DNA from: Sphingomonas caseinilytica | GTDB taxonomy: Bacteria > Pseudomonadota > Alphaproteobacteria > Sphingomonadales > Sphingomonadaceae | Reading direction: 5' to 3' | Assembly (NCBI RefSeq): GCF_023516455.1 | Contig: NZ_JAMGBA010000001.1 | Span: 372,001-436,000 of the forward strand | Length of the DNA: 64,000 nt | Position numbers and translations under genes: made by a program | The notes under the pieces: generated by a model | What the model saw: only the letters and a program-made list of their open reading frames with translations | What the model was told of the DNA's origin: nothing | Database searches by the model: none | Shown: positions 8,646 through 20,919 of the stretch, one piece after another | How the letters are laid out: the number at the start of each line of letters is the position of its first letter | Numbering within the stretch: the stretch's first letter is position 1

Positions 8646-8674
8646 CGCGCGCGTACGCGTAGCGCGCGTGCGCG
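8646..8674. other. Alternating purine-pyrimidine tract upstream of gyrA
   Basis: Within the 290-base divergent gap between the TPR gene and gyrA, 16 bases alternate strictly pyrimidine-purine (8646-8661, CG and TA steps only) and a further 13 alternate in the opposite register (8662-8674). The tract also contains the palindrome CGCGTACGCG. Such GC-alternating tracts can adopt Z-DNA or extrude under negative supercoiling. The rest of the gap shows no clear promoter to my eye. Confidence 0.5.
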
Positions 8675-8784
8675 GGGTGGCGCTTCCACGCGCCATCGGC
8701 TAGCAGTCGTCGGAGGGGGCATCTCCTGCCGTTGGGCAGGCGATTCTCACTGCCCAACAAGAATCAGAAACGACAGGATTTCCC

Positions 8785-11565
<2,781 letters not shown>

Positions 11566-11631
11566 GAGGAACGAGGGCGTCGGGGGACGCGTTCACCGGG
11601 GGAGAGAGATTCACCGGAGAAGGAGACCCTG

Positions 11632-12099
11632 ATGCCGCTTCCCAATAACGCCCTGGTCCTGGTCACAGACGGCCGCAAGACGCTCTTCTTCCGCAATCAG
11701 GGGGACGAGAACCAGATCGATCTCAGGACGGAGGCGTTCGAAGAACGCGAGGACGCGCCCGATCGCGATATCAAGACGGACGCCGCAGGCTCGTCGAAGC
11801 AAAGCAACGGATTTGGGCGCCCAGCCCTTGGCGAAACCGACTTCCATCAACTCGAGGAAGATCGCTGGGCACATAATGCGGCTGAAACGGTCAACAAGCG
11901 CGTTCTCACAAACGATTTCGATGCGTTGGCGATCATTGCGCCACCGAAGACGCTCGGCGTTCTGCGCAAGAAGCTTCACAAGGAAGCGGAGCGCCGGATC
12001 GTTTGCCAACTACCCAAGGAAATGACGAAACGCCCAATACCGGACATCGAGGCGCTGATCGTCGGTGAGATGCGCGCTGAGGCCCCGGCCGACTTTTAG
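11632..12099 (+). CDS. Host attachment family protein
   Basis: A 155-residue protein of the family named for a plant-pathogen protein required for attachment to host cells (PF10116). Typical features are the N-terminal NALVLVTDGRKTLFF strand, a central region ending HQLEEDRWAHNAAETVNKRV, and the AIIAPPKTLGVLRKKLH segment with an adjacent helix. It has no signal peptide or membrane segment, so a direct adhesion role is doubtful; the fold relates to release-factor-like domains. A strong AAGGAGA site precedes the ATG. Its stop overlaps the convergent DUF488 gene by four bases. Confidence 0.85.
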   Translation: MPLPNNALVLVTDGRKTLFFRNQGDENQIDLRTEAFEEREDAPDRDIKTDAAGSSKQSNGFGRPALGETDFHQLEEDRWAHNAAETVNKRVLTNDFDALAIIAPPKTLGVLRKKLHKEAERRIVCQLPKEMTKRPIPDIEALIVGEMRAEAPADF

Positions 12100-12527
12100 G
12101 GAAAGAGGTGTGTGACGTCGGCGTCGGCCGCTTCGGCATCCAGCAATAACGACCGATGGCATTGAGCGGGCTCGCGCTCAAAGCATAGAAGCGCGCTTGG
12201 CTTGTCCGCGGCCAGTTCCCGCATCTGCTCGGCCTGAACCATCGCTTCGGGAAGTTCGAGCTGGCCGGCGTAGATTCGCTCCAGCTCCTCCTGCCGCCCT
12301 GCCCTGGCGGCGGCCCGACCATCCGCCGGAGTGCCAAGGGCCTTCAAATGCACATAGTCGATCCCGACTTCGGCGAGGGCGTTCTTCAGCGGGTTTTTCG
12401 AGAAGCCTGGCCTTCGCGAGTTGGGAACGGCGCGCACGTCGATCACCCGCTCGACACCCGCGCCCTGCAGGGCCGAGAGGAACTCCGCCATGGTAGTCGC
12501 CTCATAGCCGATGGTGAAGATATGCAT
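12096..12527 (-). CDS. DUF488 domain protein
   Basis: A 143-residue DUF488 protein. It opens with the family signature [20 protein letters not shown], continues with VIDVRAVPNSRRPGFSK, and ends with the cysteine and histidine motif ALLCFEREPAQCHRSLLLD. The family has no established biochemical role. Translation starts at an ATG that overlaps the stop of the preceding glycolipid-binding-like gene by one base, so the two are very likely co-translated. Confidence 0.9.
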   Translation of the reverse strand: MHIFTIGYEATTMAEFLSALQGAGVERVIDVRAVPNSRRPGFSKNPLKNALAEVGIDYVHLKALGTPADGRAAARAGRQEELERIYAGQLELPEAMVQAEQMRELAADKPSALLCFEREPAQCHRSLLLDAEAADADVTHLFP

Positions 12528-13129
12528 CAGCGGGGCTCCTCCATTTCCCACAGCCCGGGATAGAGACGCACAAAGCCGTTGTGTGCAAGCTCCAGGACCG
12601 CCGAATAGGAAGCCGTCGGAGAATCATATTGGTAGCGGTCGTCCGCGAGGCGACGGTAATGTTGGGGCAGCCGGACCAATGTGGGTTCACCAATGTCGAA
12701 CCATGCGGCGGGGATGTCCGCCTCCTCACCCTCTGCCAGCCCGGCATGCCGAAGCTGCTGCAAGTTGGTCGCGGGAGTGAAGCCGAAGTCGAGGTGTACA
12801 AGGTCGTCGAGCCCGGCGACCTGCGTACCGTCGAGATACCAGGCACCTTCCCGCCTAAACTCGTGGGCGACCGCCCGGTCCTCCCGAAATCCTTCGATGC
12901 GGGCCCGAAGCGTCGAATAGTCCGAATCCAGCTCCAGCCGATAATGGAGCCCGGTAACACCTTGCTCGAAGAAGGCCGCGAACCCGGTCAGCACCCATCC
13001 GTCGTTCCATTTTCGGATCATGGCAGCATCATGACCCCGCACGTCCAGGCGCCGCCAGAAAGCGAAAGCCCGGTCAGTCATATCTGGCTCTGACCGGACC
13101 CCGCCTGGATCGAGCCTTTCGTCCAACAT
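12527..13129 (-). CDS. Putative glycolipid-binding family protein (PF06475-like)
   Basis: A 200-residue protein matching the remembered pattern of the putative glycolipid-binding family (PA1994-like): [15 protein letters not shown] near the start, [20 protein letters not shown] in the middle and [10 protein letters not shown] at the end. The protein is predicted cytoplasmic, and the ligand is inferred for the family rather than shown. A strong GAGGAGGA site fixes the start at 13129 instead of the internal Met. It is the first gene of a two-gene unit with the DUF488 gene. Confidence 0.82.
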   Translation of the reverse strand: MLDERLDPGGVRSEPDMTDRAFAFWRRLDVRGHDAAMIRKWNDGWVLTGFAAFFEQGVTGLHYRLELDSDYSTLRARIEGFREDRAVAHEFRREGAWYLDGTQVAGLDDLVHLDFGFTPATNLQQLRHAGLAEGEEADIPAAWFDIGEPTLVRLPQHYRRLADDRYQYDSPTASYSAVLELAHNGFVRLYPGLWEMEEPR

Positions 13130-13170
13130 ACTCTTCCTCCTCGGGCAAAGCAGGACTAACGAACGCCGGC

Positions 13171-14505
13171 ATGACCCATCAAGTTCATATCATCGGTGGC
13201 GGCCTGGCTGGTTCCGAAGCAGCGTGGCAGCTCGCGAATGCGGACATCAAGGTCCGCCTGAGCGAAATGCGCGGCAGCGGCGACATGACGCCCGCGCACG
13301 AAACGGACCGGCTGGCCGAAATGGTCTGCTCCAACAGCTTCCGGTCGGACGATGCCGAAAATAATGCGGTTGGCCTGCTGCACCAGGAAATGCGGGCGCT
13401 GGATTCGATCATCATGGCCGCTGCGGACGAGCATCGGGTGCCCGCGGGATCGGCGTTGGCCGTGGATCGGGAAGGCTTCGCGGGCGAAGTCACGAAGCGG
13501 ATCGCCAACCATCCCAATATCGAGGTGGTGCGCGAGCGGGTGGATACCCTCCCCTCGTCCGGCCCGACGATCATCGCGACAGGGCCGCTAACTGCGCCAG
13601 GGCTGGCCGAGGCCATCGCCAAGGTGACCGGCAGCGACGCGCTCGCTTTCTTCGACGCGATTGCGCCGATCATCCACCGCGAGAGCATCGACATGTCGGT
13701 CTGCTGGATGGCGGCGCGTTGGGACAAGGGCGGCAAGGATTACATCAACTGCCCGATGACGAAGGAACAGTATGAGGCCTTCGTCGCAGCATTGAACGAC
13801 GGCGAGAAGACCGAGTTCAAGGATTGGGAGAAGGACACACCCTATTTCGAAGGCTGCATGCCGATTGAAGTGATGGCGTCCCGCGGCGTCGAAACGCTCC
13901 GCTATGGTCCGATGAAGGGCGTCGGGCTCGACGATCCGCGAACCGGGCGATGGCCGCATGCGGTGGTCCAGCTTCGCCAGGACAATGCGCTAGGGACCTT
14001 GTGGAACATGGTCGGGTTCCAGACCAAGCTGAAACATGGCGAACAGGTGCGCATATTCCGCACCATCCCGGGCCTGGAGAATGCAGAGTTCGCGCGGCTC
14101 GGCGGCATCCATCGCAACAGCTTCATTCGGTCGCCCGAGCTGCTCGACGAGCAACTTCGCTTGAAATCTCTGCCGCATATCCGCTTGGCGGGGCAGATCA
14201 CCGGCTGCGAGGGCTATGTCGAAAGCGCGGCCATCGGCCTGCTGGCGGCGAAATTTGCGGCAGCCGAGGTGGCGGGAAGCAGCTTGCCCGCGCCGCCGCT
14301 GGAAACAGCATTGGGCGCTCTGCTTGGTCACATCACCGGCGGCGCCGATGCCGAGACCTATCAGCCGATGAACGTCAACTTCGGATTGATGCCGCCGCTT
14401 TCCGGCCCGAAAACGAAGAAAGCCGACCGAAAGAAAATCTATACCGATCGCGCTCGCGCAGCTTTGAAGGAATGGTTGGCCGAAGCAGAGCCATTGCCCG
14501 CCTAA
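13171..14505 (+). CDS. trmFO: Methylenetetrahydrofolate--tRNA-(uracil-5-)-methyltransferase
   Basis: A 444-residue flavoprotein that forms 5-methyluridine at position 54 of tRNA using methylene-THF and FADH2. The Rossmann FAD motif [14 protein letters not shown] is at the N-terminus. The two catalytic-region cysteines are in place: C53 in [10 protein letters not shown] and C230 in [14 protein letters not shown]. The C-terminal region includes [20 protein letters not shown]. Presence of TrmFO fits an alphaproteobacterium, where it often takes the place of the SAM-dependent TrmA. It converges with the EF-hand gene and overlaps it by four bases. Confidence 0.96.
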   Translation: MTHQVHIIGGGLAGSEAAWQLANADIKVRLSEMRGSGDMTPAHETDRLAEMVCSNSFRSDDAENNAVGLLHQEMRALDSIIMAAADEHRVPAGSALAVDREGFAGEVTKRIANHPNIEVVRERVDTLPSSGPTIIATGPLTAPGLAEAIAKVTGSDALAFFDAIAPIIHRESIDMSVCWMAARWDKGGKDYINCPMTKEQYEAFVAALNDGEKTEFKDWEKDTPYFEGCMPIEVMASRGVETLRYGPMKGVGLDDPRTGRWPHAVVQLRQDNALGTLWNMVGFQTKLKHGEQVRIFRTIPGLENAEFARLGGIHRNSFIRSPELLDEQLRLKSLPHIRLAGQITGCEGYVESAAIGLLAAKFAAAEVAGSSLPAPPLETALGALLGHITGGADAETYQPMNVNFGLMPPLSGPKTKKADRKKIYTDRARAALKEWLAEAEPLPA

Positions 14506-14945
14506 GCGCAGGCGCAGGCCGCCTTCTTCGGCCGCGCCTTAGGTGCCGTCGTGGCGAATTCGGCGCGAGTGAGCGCTTTGCTGCCATCAGCATCGGCGCC
14601 CTCAAATTTTTCGATGCTTTTGGCTGCCCATTCCTCGAAGCTCAGGCGGCCGTCGGCATCGGAATCCAGCTTAGCGAACGCCTTGCGGCGGGGTTCGACC
14701 AGCTCGGCAAGGGTGATGCGGCCATCCTCATTCTTGTCCGAACGGTCGAACCGTTTGACCTCCTTGCTTTTCGGATCGGCGGCAGGCGCCTCGCCAATCG
14801 GCGCGAGTTGGCCCGGCAACTGAGCCGCCAGCCGCGGCTCGGGTGCGGCGGGTAAGGCCGGTGGTTCGGCATCGCTTCGGAAAATAAGAACAGCCCCTGT
14901 CACGAACAGCAAAACAGCGGCAATACCGGCCAGCCAACGAAGCAT
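14502..14945 (-). CDS. Membrane-anchored EF-hand protein
   Basis: A 147-residue protein with an N-terminal membrane segment or uncleaved signal ([18 protein letters not shown]), a Pro/Ala/Glu-rich spacer, and at least two or three EF-hand-like calcium loops: [26 protein letters not shown] and [13 protein letters not shown]. It ends in a Lys/Ala/Cys tail (KKAACACA). It is probably a periplasmic calcium-binding protein. The ATG at 14945 follows GGAGG and is preferred over the longer upstream frame. Confidence 0.85.
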   Translation of the reverse strand: MLRWLAGIAAVLLFVTGAVLIFRSDAEPPALPAAPEPRLAAQLPGQLAPIGEAPAADPKSKEVKRFDRSDKNEDGRITLAELVEPRRKAFAKLDSDADGRLSFEEWAAKSIEKFEGADADGSKALTRAEFATTAPKARPKKAACACA

Positions 14946-15081
14946 AAGCCCTCCAACCACAATGACCCTAGGCCCGCGAGAGCAAGTGCCGTTCAGCGGA
15001 ACGCAAACGCCGCCTACCCGAAATGGGATTGACCGCAGAGTTCGACGTTCGAACTTGCCTCCAATCAACGGGGAGTTCGGA

Positions 15082-16035
15082 ATGCGTATTTCATCGAGCC
15101 TGGCGGCGGCTATCCTAATCTTAATCTCGACTACGGCCGCTGCGAGTTTGCAGCCAATCAATCAGACAATTGTCGTTAAGGCTACACGCCTCAATCCGAG
15201 TGAAGCACGCCAGCGAGCCGTTGATTTTGTGAAGAGCACTGGCGTCGCCAACGGGCAAAAGCAGGTAGCGCGCTGGGCAGTTCCGATCTGCATCAATGTT
15301 GTTGGCGTCTCAACGCCGCAGGCCGCGAAGATCGAAGATCTCATGCTAGGCGTTGCACGCCAAGCTGACGTGCCGGTGGCTCAGGGAGACTGCGATCCCA
15401 ATATCAACGTGATTTTCACTGCCGACGCCAGCGGCGTCGTCAAACTGGTGCACCGGCGAAAGCCGCACCAACTGCGTGAACTCAGCCTAGCTGATCGCGA
15501 AAGGCTCCTGACCGGGTCTGCTCCGGTCCGCTGGTGGAATTCTACGGAAGCGATGGATCGCGACGGGGTGCGATCCAACAATATTTCTCCGGGATGGGTC
15601 AGTGCGGGTAAATCCGGCGGCGCCGGCGCCGTGACCGACCCCGTTACAATCGGAGGTGTCGGGGAAATCACGTCTACCCAGCAATATAATAGCGGCAGCC
15701 ACGTCAGAACTCCGACGATCCGGTCGATTTATGGCGCGACCATCGTCGTAGATGTGACAAAGATCGGAGTAGTTGGGGTAAATTCTATTTCTGCCTATGC
15801 CGCTATGGTGGCGTTCGCCGAAATCGATGAGGGTGCGCCGCCTCCGGACTCGATCCTTGGACTGTTCGAACCATCGATAATCGAATCCTCGCTAACCGAT
15901 TGGGATATGGCCTTTTTGAATTCGCTCTATCGAATGCCGCTGGACCGGCGTGCCCGGATACAGCGTGGCCATTTGGTTGAGGCCCTTCTGGACGAGCGCC
16001 TCGCGGAAAAGACAAAATACGAAAACCCTGACTGA
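15082..16035 (+). CDS. Secreted hypothetical protein, tandem paralogue A
   Basis: A 317-residue exported protein of no family I recognise. GGGAG precedes the ATG at 15082, which begins a signal peptide (MRISSSLAAAILILISTTAA). Conserved with the next gene are TRLNPSEAR.RAVDFVK, VARWAVPIC, KIEDLML, a second Cys in GDCDPNI (a possible disulfide partner), RKPHQLRE, APVRWW, SNNISPGW, STQQYNSGS and a C-terminal RMPLDRRARIQRGHLVEALL. The two copies look roughly 60% identical. No catalytic triad or metal site is obvious. Function unknown; the envelope location is inferred from the signal peptide. Confidence 0.8.
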   Translation: MRISSSLAAAILILISTTAAASLQPINQTIVVKATRLNPSEARQRAVDFVKSTGVANGQKQVARWAVPICINVVGVSTPQAAKIEDLMLGVARQADVPVAQGDCDPNINVIFTADASGVVKLVHRRKPHQLRELSLADRERLLTGSAPVRWWNSTEAMDRDGVRSNNISPGWVSAGKSGGAGAVTDPVTIGGVGEITSTQQYNSGSHVRTPTIRSIYGATIVVDVTKIGVVGVNSISAYAAMVAFAEIDEGAPPPDSILGLFEPSIIESSLTDWDMAFLNSLYRMPLDRRARIQRGHLVEALLDERLAEKTKYENPD

Positions 16036-16095
16036 GGAAGATCCAAAGCCTCTATCCCGTTGGTCGAACGATAGGTGAGGCTTGCCCGCAACCGC

Positions 16096-16124
16096 TTGAC
16101 ATCATTGCCGTACAGAAGATCATT
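16096..16124 (+). promoter_or_regulatory. Candidate sigma-70 promoter for paralogue B
   Basis: A consensus -35 hexamer TTGACA (16096-16101) is followed after 17 bases by ATCATT, a weak match to a -10 element, 24 bases upstream of the ATG at 16148. It lies in the 112-base gap between the two paralogues and suggests that the second copy has its own transcript. Confidence 0.45.
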
Positions 16125-16147
16125 CTCGCGTCAGTCGGGAGTTTGTC

Positions 16148-17104
16148 ATGCGTTTGTCCTACCCCCTCGCCGCAATCCCGCTATTTATTTCGGCCGCTGC
16201 GCTTCCTGCCGCGCAGCAGAATTCCGGTAAGACCATTATCGTCAAAGGGACGCGGATCGATCCGGGTCAGGCGCGCGAGCGTGCCGTCGATTTTGTCAAA
16301 CGCACCGGCGTCGCGCAGGGCCAGCAGCAGGTTGCGCGGTGGGTGGTCCCGGTTTGCATCAAAGCGATTGGGCTAAATACGCCACAAGCAGTGCGGGTCG
16401 AGGACCTCATGCTCGACATCGCCTATGAGGCCAATATGCCGGTTGCCGGGCCGGGTTGTGAGCCCAATGTCACCGTCAGCTTCGCTCCCGACGCAGGAGA
16501 GGTTGTCCGCCAAATCTATGCCCGCAAGCCAAACCAGTTGCGCGAGGCCAGTCGGACCGAAAAAGAGCAGTTACTTAATGGAACCGCTCCAGTCCGTTGG
16601 TGGTATGCAACGGAGATGGTGGATCGCGAAGGCGTGAAGTCCAACAATATTTCGCCGGGGTGGATTGGCGCCGGCGAGGGCAGCGGTGTTCCCGGCAATG
16701 CGGTTACCAGTGCCGTAAGTGTCGGAGGGGAAGGCGACATGACTTCGACACAGCAATATAATAGCGGCAGCAATGTACGGACCCCCACGGTTCGGTCGCT
16801 TTATGGCGCAACCGTCATCGTTGATGCGCCAAAAGCGGGAGCCGCGCCGATCGATGCGATCGCTGCTTATGCCGCGATGGTCGCCTTTGCCGAGATGAGT
16901 GCGACGAACCCGCCACCGGATTCCATCCTCAGCCTATTTCAGACTGATAGCGTTGAAACGAACCTGACTGACTGGGACATGGCGTTTCTAAAATCGCTCT
17001 ATCGGATGCCGCTAGACCGCCGCACCCGCATTCAGCGCGGCCACTTGGTCGAGGCATTGCTGGACGAGCGTCTTCCCAAAGCGAACCAAGCCAAGAAGCC
17101 CTAG
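16148..17104 (+). CDS. Secreted hypothetical protein, tandem paralogue B
   Basis: A 318-residue paralogue of the preceding gene, sharing the same layout: signal peptide (MRLSYPLAAIPLFISAAALP), TRIDPGQARERAVDFVKRTG, VARWVVPVC, VRVEDLMLD, a second Cys in GPGCEPNV, RKPNQLRE, APVRWW, SNNISPGW, STQQYNSGSNVRTPT and RMPLDRRTRIQRGHLVEALL. The glycine-rich central stretch is the most divergent part. A GGGAG-type site precedes the ATG. The duplication appears old. The stop overlaps the convergent synthase-like gene by four bases (CTAG). Confidence 0.8.
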   Translation: MRLSYPLAAIPLFISAAALPAAQQNSGKTIIVKGTRIDPGQARERAVDFVKRTGVAQGQQQVARWVVPVCIKAIGLNTPQAVRVEDLMLDIAYEANMPVAGPGCEPNVTVSFAPDAGEVVRQIYARKPNQLREASRTEKEQLLNGTAPVRWWYATEMVDREGVKSNNISPGWIGAGEGSGVPGNAVTSAVSVGGEGDMTSTQQYNSGSNVRTPTVRSLYGATVIVDAPKAGAAPIDAIAAYAAMVAFAEMSATNPPPDSILSLFQTDSVETNLTDWDMAFLKSLYRMPLDRRTRIQRGHLVEALLDERLPKANQAKKP

Positions 17105-17631
17105 CCAATCGTTCCGAACAGGCGGTGGGAGAGCAGCGCCACGGCGCGGGCTGGAGTGGCCTCCGGTTCAATTTCTGGGAACTGCTTGACGTCACGCACC
17201 GCGAGCCGGGCAAATGCGGTGAGCGGCCGCAGCTTACGCGCGAAGCGATGCCCAGCGAGACCTGGTAATTCGCTGTCGGCATGGATGGATGGCCGCAAAT
17301 GCTTCCTTGCGACCTGCTGAAGAGCGAATAAGCGCCCGGCCGGAGCAAGCTTCGAATCGGATTCCCCGAGCAACCTGGCCGCAATCTCGAAGATGAGTTC
17401 GCCTCGCTTTGCGATCCGGTCCCGGTCCGGGCTTTCATCGAGCAGTGTTGCCCAGCCATCTTCAATTGCAGCCAGTGCTTTCCCGCTGATTCCCCTAGGG
17501 ATTAGCTGCGACACGACTGCCTGCAACCTTGGTTCGGGTGGCGGCGAACCGTTATCGAGCCGCTCCAGCGCTTCGCGCCACCAGGCGAGCCTGATCGCGC
17601 CGAGCGCAGGCTGCGTCGATGACGTCACCAC
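17101..17631 (-). CDS. Squalene/phytoene synthase-like protein (start uncertain)
   Basis: The 176 residues from the GTG at 17631 resemble the short squalene/phytoene-synthase-like proteins found near pdh genes in sphingomonads; PALGAIRLAWWREALERL is the clearest segment. Family-like sequence continues in frame upstream ([20 protein letters not shown], then FGIDD) up to a stop at 17755, but no ATG, GTG or TTG occurs there. The real protein may start at a non-standard codon near the pdhB stop, or the gene may have lost its start. The aspartate-rich catalytic motifs of true synthases are not evident, so enzymatic function is doubtful. Confidence 0.6.
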   Translation of the reverse strand: MVTSSTQPALGAIRLAWWREALERLDNGSPPPEPRLQAVVSQLIPRGISGKALAAIEDGWATLLDESPDRDRIAKRGELIFEIAARLLGESDSKLAPAGRLFALQQVARKHLRPSIHADSELPGLAGHRFARKLRPLTAFARLAVRDVKQFPEIEPEATPARAVALLSHRLFGTIG

Positions 17632-17725
17632 ATCGACCAGGGCATCGTCGATGCCGAACAGGGCGTCGAAGGCCGAGCGAAGCTCGACCGGCCAATAGAG
17701 CCGGACGAGATCGCGGTCGGTCGGA

Positions 17726-19099
17726 TCAGCGATAGGTGACCGCCTTGGCTGCCTTCACGACGTCATCGGACTTGATGATCGCCATCTTCTCAAGGTTCGC
17801 GGCATAAGGCAGCGGAACATCCTCATCGGTGACACGCATGACCGGCGCATCGAGGTCGTCGAAGCCTTCTTCCATACAGATCGCCATGATCTCGGAACTG
17901 ATCGAGCAGGTCGGCCAGCCTTCCTCGACCACTATAAGGCGGTTGGTCTTGGCCAGCGACGTCAATACGGCCTGCTTGTCGAGCGGACGAAGGGTGCGAA
18001 GGTCGATGACCTCGGCGTCAATTCCCTCAGCCGCCAACTTTTCGGCTGCTTCCAGCGAGATGCCGACACCGATCGAATAGCTGACGATCGTGACGTCATT
18101 GCCTTCGCGCATGATCCGCGCCTTGCCGATCGGAAGGACATATTCGTCGACCACCGGCACATCGAAATGCTGGCCGTAGAGCAGCTCATTCTCGAGGAAG
18201 ACGACAGGGTCTTCGCTGCGGATTGCTGCCTTGAGCAGGCCCTTGGCATCAGCTGCGTCGTATGGTGCGATGACCACCAGTCCGGGGACAGCGGCATACC
18301 AGGGACCATAGTTCTGGCTGTGCTGGGCACCGACTCGACTGGCGGCGCCGTTGGGACCGCGGAACACGATCGGGCAACGCATCTGGCCACCGGACATATA
18401 ATTGGTCTTGGCGGCCGAGTTGATGATGTGGTCGATCGCCTGCATGGCGAAATTGAAGGTCATGAACTCGATGATCGGCTTCAATCCGCCCATCGCCGCG
18501 CCCGAGCCGATTCCGGCAAAGCCATATTCGGTGATCGGCGTGTCAATGACGCGCTTTGCTCCGAACTCGTCCAACAGACCCTGGGTGACCTTGTAGGCGC
18601 CCTGATACTGCGCGACCTCTTCGCCCATCACGAAGACGCGCTCGTCACGGCGCATTTCCTCGGCCATGGCGTCGCGAAGCGCTTCGCGCACCGTCGTCGA
18701 CTTCATTTCCGTACCCGGCGGGACATCGGTCGCCTGCATGGTCGGCGCCTTGGGTGCGGGCTTGGTGGGCTCCGCGGCCGGCGCCGGTGGAGTCGGCTCT
18801 TCTTTTTGCTCCGGCTGTTCGGGGCGTTCAATGAGCGCTTCGGACGATGCCTCGGCACCATCACCTCCCATGAGCGCGATCACCGTACCGACCTTCACGC
18901 CATCGGTACCTTCGGGGATCAAGATCTTGCTGATCGTGCCTTCGTCGACCGCTTCGAATTCCATCGTCGCCTTGTCGGTCTCGATTTCCGCCAGGATGTC
19001 GCCGGACGTGACGTTGTCGCCTTCCTTCACCAGCCACTTGGCCAAGGTGCCCTCTTCCATCGTCGGCGAGAGCGCCGGCATCTTCAGTTCGATACCCAT
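17726..19099 (-). CDS. pdhB: Pyruvate dehydrogenase E1 component, beta subunit with lipoyl domain
   Basis: A 457-residue fusion. Residues 1-80 are a lipoyl domain with the modified lysine at K43 in [14 protein letters not shown] Pro/Glu/Ala-rich flexible linker (about 85-125) leads to the E1-beta transketolase-like domain ([50 protein letters not shown]). With PdhA it decarboxylates pyruvate and passes the acetyl group to lipoate. The N-terminal lipoyl domain on E1-beta is a known alphaproteobacterial arrangement. Its ATG overlaps the pdhA stop by one base (TGATG), ensuring coupled synthesis of the heterotetramer subunits. Confidence 0.96.
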   Translation of the reverse strand: MGIELKMPALSPTMEEGTLAKWLVKEGDNVTSGDILAEIETDKATMEFEAVDEGTISKILIPEGTDGVKVGTVIALMGGDGAEASSEALIERPEQPEQKEEPTPPAPAAEPTKPAPKAPTMQATDVPPGTEMKSTTVREALRDAMAEEMRRDERVFVMGEEVAQYQGAYKVTQGLLDEFGAKRVIDTPITEYGFAGIGSGAAMGGLKPIIEFMTFNFAMQAIDHIINSAAKTNYMSGGQMRCPIVFRGPNGAASRVGAQHSQNYGPWYAAVPGLVVIAPYDAADAKGLLKAAIRSEDPVVFLENELLYGQHFDVPVVDEYVLPIGKARIMREGNDVTIVSYSIGVGISLEAAEKLAAEGIDAEVIDLRTLRPLDKQAVLTSLAKTNRLIVVEEGWPTCSISSEIMAICMEEGFDDLDAPVMRVTDEDVPLPYAANLEKMAIIKSDDVVKAAKAVTYR

Positions 19100-20154
19100 C
19101 AGTAGCTCTCCACCAGCACGTCGGTGTATAGTTCGGACGCCTCCGGTTCCGGCGCCTCCTCAGAGAATTTCGCAGCTTCGACAACGATATCTTTGATTTC
19201 CTTGTCGATTGCCTTCAAATCCTCTTCCTTGAAGCCAAGCTTCGCAAGTTCGGCCGCCGCATGATCGATCGGGTCGTTATGCTCGCGATAATCCTGCACC
19301 TCTTCCTTGGTACGGTACTTCGCCGGGTCCGACATGGAATGGCCGCGGTAGCGATAGGTCAGCAGCTCGAGGATGATCGGCCCCTTGCCCGCTTGGGTCC
19401 AGGCCATTGCCTCTTCGGCCGCACCGCGAACGGCAAGCACGTCCATGCCGTCGACCTGGATGCCGGGAATGCGGAAGCTTTCGCCCCGCTTGTAGAATTC
19501 CGGCTCCGAAGCGGCCCGCTCCACCGCGGTGCCCATCGCATATTTGTTATTCTCGATCGCGTAGATGATCGGCAGGTCCCACAGCTTCGCCATGTTGAAG
19601 CTTTCATAGACCTGGCCCTGGTTGGCCGCTCCGTCGCCAAAATAGGCAAGGCAGGTGCCGCCATCGCCGCTGTACTGGTGCTTGAAGGCCAGGCCCGTTC
19701 CGAGCGAAACCTGAGCGCCGACGATGCCGTGGCCGCCGTAGAAGCCGTGCTCGACGCTGAACATATGCATCGAACCGCCCTTGCCCTTGGAAATACCGGC
19801 GGCGCGGCCGGTCAGTTCGGCCATGATGACCTTGGGGTCGATGCCGTAGGCGAGCATGTGGCCATGGTCGCGATAGCCGGTGATGACGCTGTCGCGTCCG
19901 ACCTTCATCGCTGACTGAAGGCCGACGGCAACGGCCTCCTGGCCGATGTAGAGGTGGCAGAAGCCGCCGATCAGGCCGAGACCGTACAGCTGTCCAGCGC
20001 GCTCCTCGAAGCGGCGGATGAGCAGCATCTGCTTGTAAAAGTCGAGCAGCTCTTCCTTGGACGCCTTGTAACGCTGCGGCTCTTTCGGGCGCTCGCGATT
20101 GGTTTTGCCGGGCGCTGCTGCCGGGGCAGCCGTCTTGCGGGCCGATTTCGCCAC
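19099..20154 (-). CDS. pdhA: Pyruvate dehydrogenase E1 component, alpha subunit
   Basis: The thiamine-diphosphate-binding alpha subunit of pyruvate dehydrogenase, 351 residues. The TPP/Mg motif reads [20 protein letters not shown] and ends in [24 protein letters not shown] and the phosphorylation-loop-like [15 protein letters not shown] are also typical. The N-terminus is a basic Ala/Pro tail. I favour the GTG at 20154 because GGAGAGG lies just upstream; an ATG five codons earlier lacks such a site. It heads a pdhA-pdhB unit. Confidence 0.95.
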   Translation of the reverse strand: MAKSARKTAAPAAAPGKTNRERPKEPQRYKASKEELLDFYKQMLLIRRFEERAGQLYGLGLIGGFCHLYIGQEAVAVGLQSAMKVGRDSVITGYRDHGHMLAYGIDPKVIMAELTGRAAGISKGKGGSMHMFSVEHGFYGGHGIVGAQVSLGTGLAFKHQYSGDGGTCLAYFGDGAANQGQVYESFNMAKLWDLPIIYAIENNKYAMGTAVERAASEPEFYKRGESFRIPGIQVDGMDVLAVRGAAEEAMAWTQAGKGPIILELLTYRYRGHSMSDPAKYRTKEEVQDYREHNDPIDHAAAELAKLGFKEEDLKAIDKEIKDIVVEAAKFSEEAPEPEASELYTDVLVESY

Positions 20155-20238
20155 TGACCTCTCCACCATGATCTGTTTGCGCGCCTATAGGAGCGGCAGG
20201 GGCGATAGGGCAATCCGTAGCGTCACTGGGTTTGAAAT

Positions 20239-20862
20239 TCAGTCGCCTGCAAGGAAGCTGGTCATCAGCCACTTACCATTGCGACGCTCGAACGTGGCGC
20301 GATAGTCGATCGCGTTCCGGACCGCGTGAAGGCGGACATAGCCTGTTTGTCCGTTGGTCAGCCGGGCATGCAGCCACCCTTCGGGCGCCCAATTGTCCTG
20401 TTCCAGCAATATGTGGTTGTCGAGCAGCATGCGGACCGGCGCCATGTCACTTGGCTCGCTGCGCAAAGCTGCGCCTTGTGAAATTGAGAAATAGGGTGGC
20501 GGAAATCCTTCGAATTCACCGAGGCTCGAGAAGTTTCCGGGCATAATTTTCTGACCCTGATACTCTCCGCAACCCAGCGCCAGCACCTCGGCCAGCTCGG
20601 CCCACAGCGCACTATTTTCTGTGCCGTCCAAGCCCCAGGCTTCAACGAGCGCGGGCCAGCCGCTCCCACCGCCGAGATCAACACTGATTTCCGGATCTAC
20701 CAATTGTCGAAGCGCCGCCTTGTCCTTCGACGCAACCGCCTTAGCCAGGCTTATCCGATACTCAGCAAAGGACGCATCGCTGTCGCAATCGTCGACAATC
20801 GGCGCACGCGCCGGCTCCGCTTGAGCCGCTTGAAGGGCTGCAAACAGGAAGACGACGTTCAT
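20239..20862 (-). CDS. Secreted protein with SH3-like C-terminal region
   Basis: A 207-residue protein beginning with a signal peptide (MNVVFLFAALQAAQA). The N-terminal half is a helical module with DDCDSDASFAEYRISLAKAV and a Trp-rich middle. The C-terminal half resembles an SH3b-type fold: GAALRSEPSDMAPVRMLLDN, then EGWLHARLTNGQTGYV, then RNGKWLMTSFLAGD. Such domains bind cell wall or peptide ligands, but no partner can be named. It lies between ftsB and pdhA in the same direction. Confidence 0.72.
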   Translation of the reverse strand: MNVVFLFAALQAAQAEPARAPIVDDCDSDASFAEYRISLAKAVASKDKAALRQLVDPEISVDLGGGSGWPALVEAWGLDGTENSALWAELAEVLALGCGEYQGQKIMPGNFSSLGEFEGFPPPYFSISQGAALRSEPSDMAPVRMLLDNHILLEQDNWAPEGWLHARLTNGQTGYVRLHAVRNAIDYRATFERRNGKWLMTSFLAGD

Positions 20863-20919
20863 GGATTCAAGCCTGATCGATACGCGGCTCAACGCCTATC
20901 GAAAACTTAAGACCCAGCC

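Noticed and set aside
19099-20169. PdhA start at the ATG at 20169
   Set aside because: The GTG at 20154 has GGAGAGG at proper spacing; the ATG does not.
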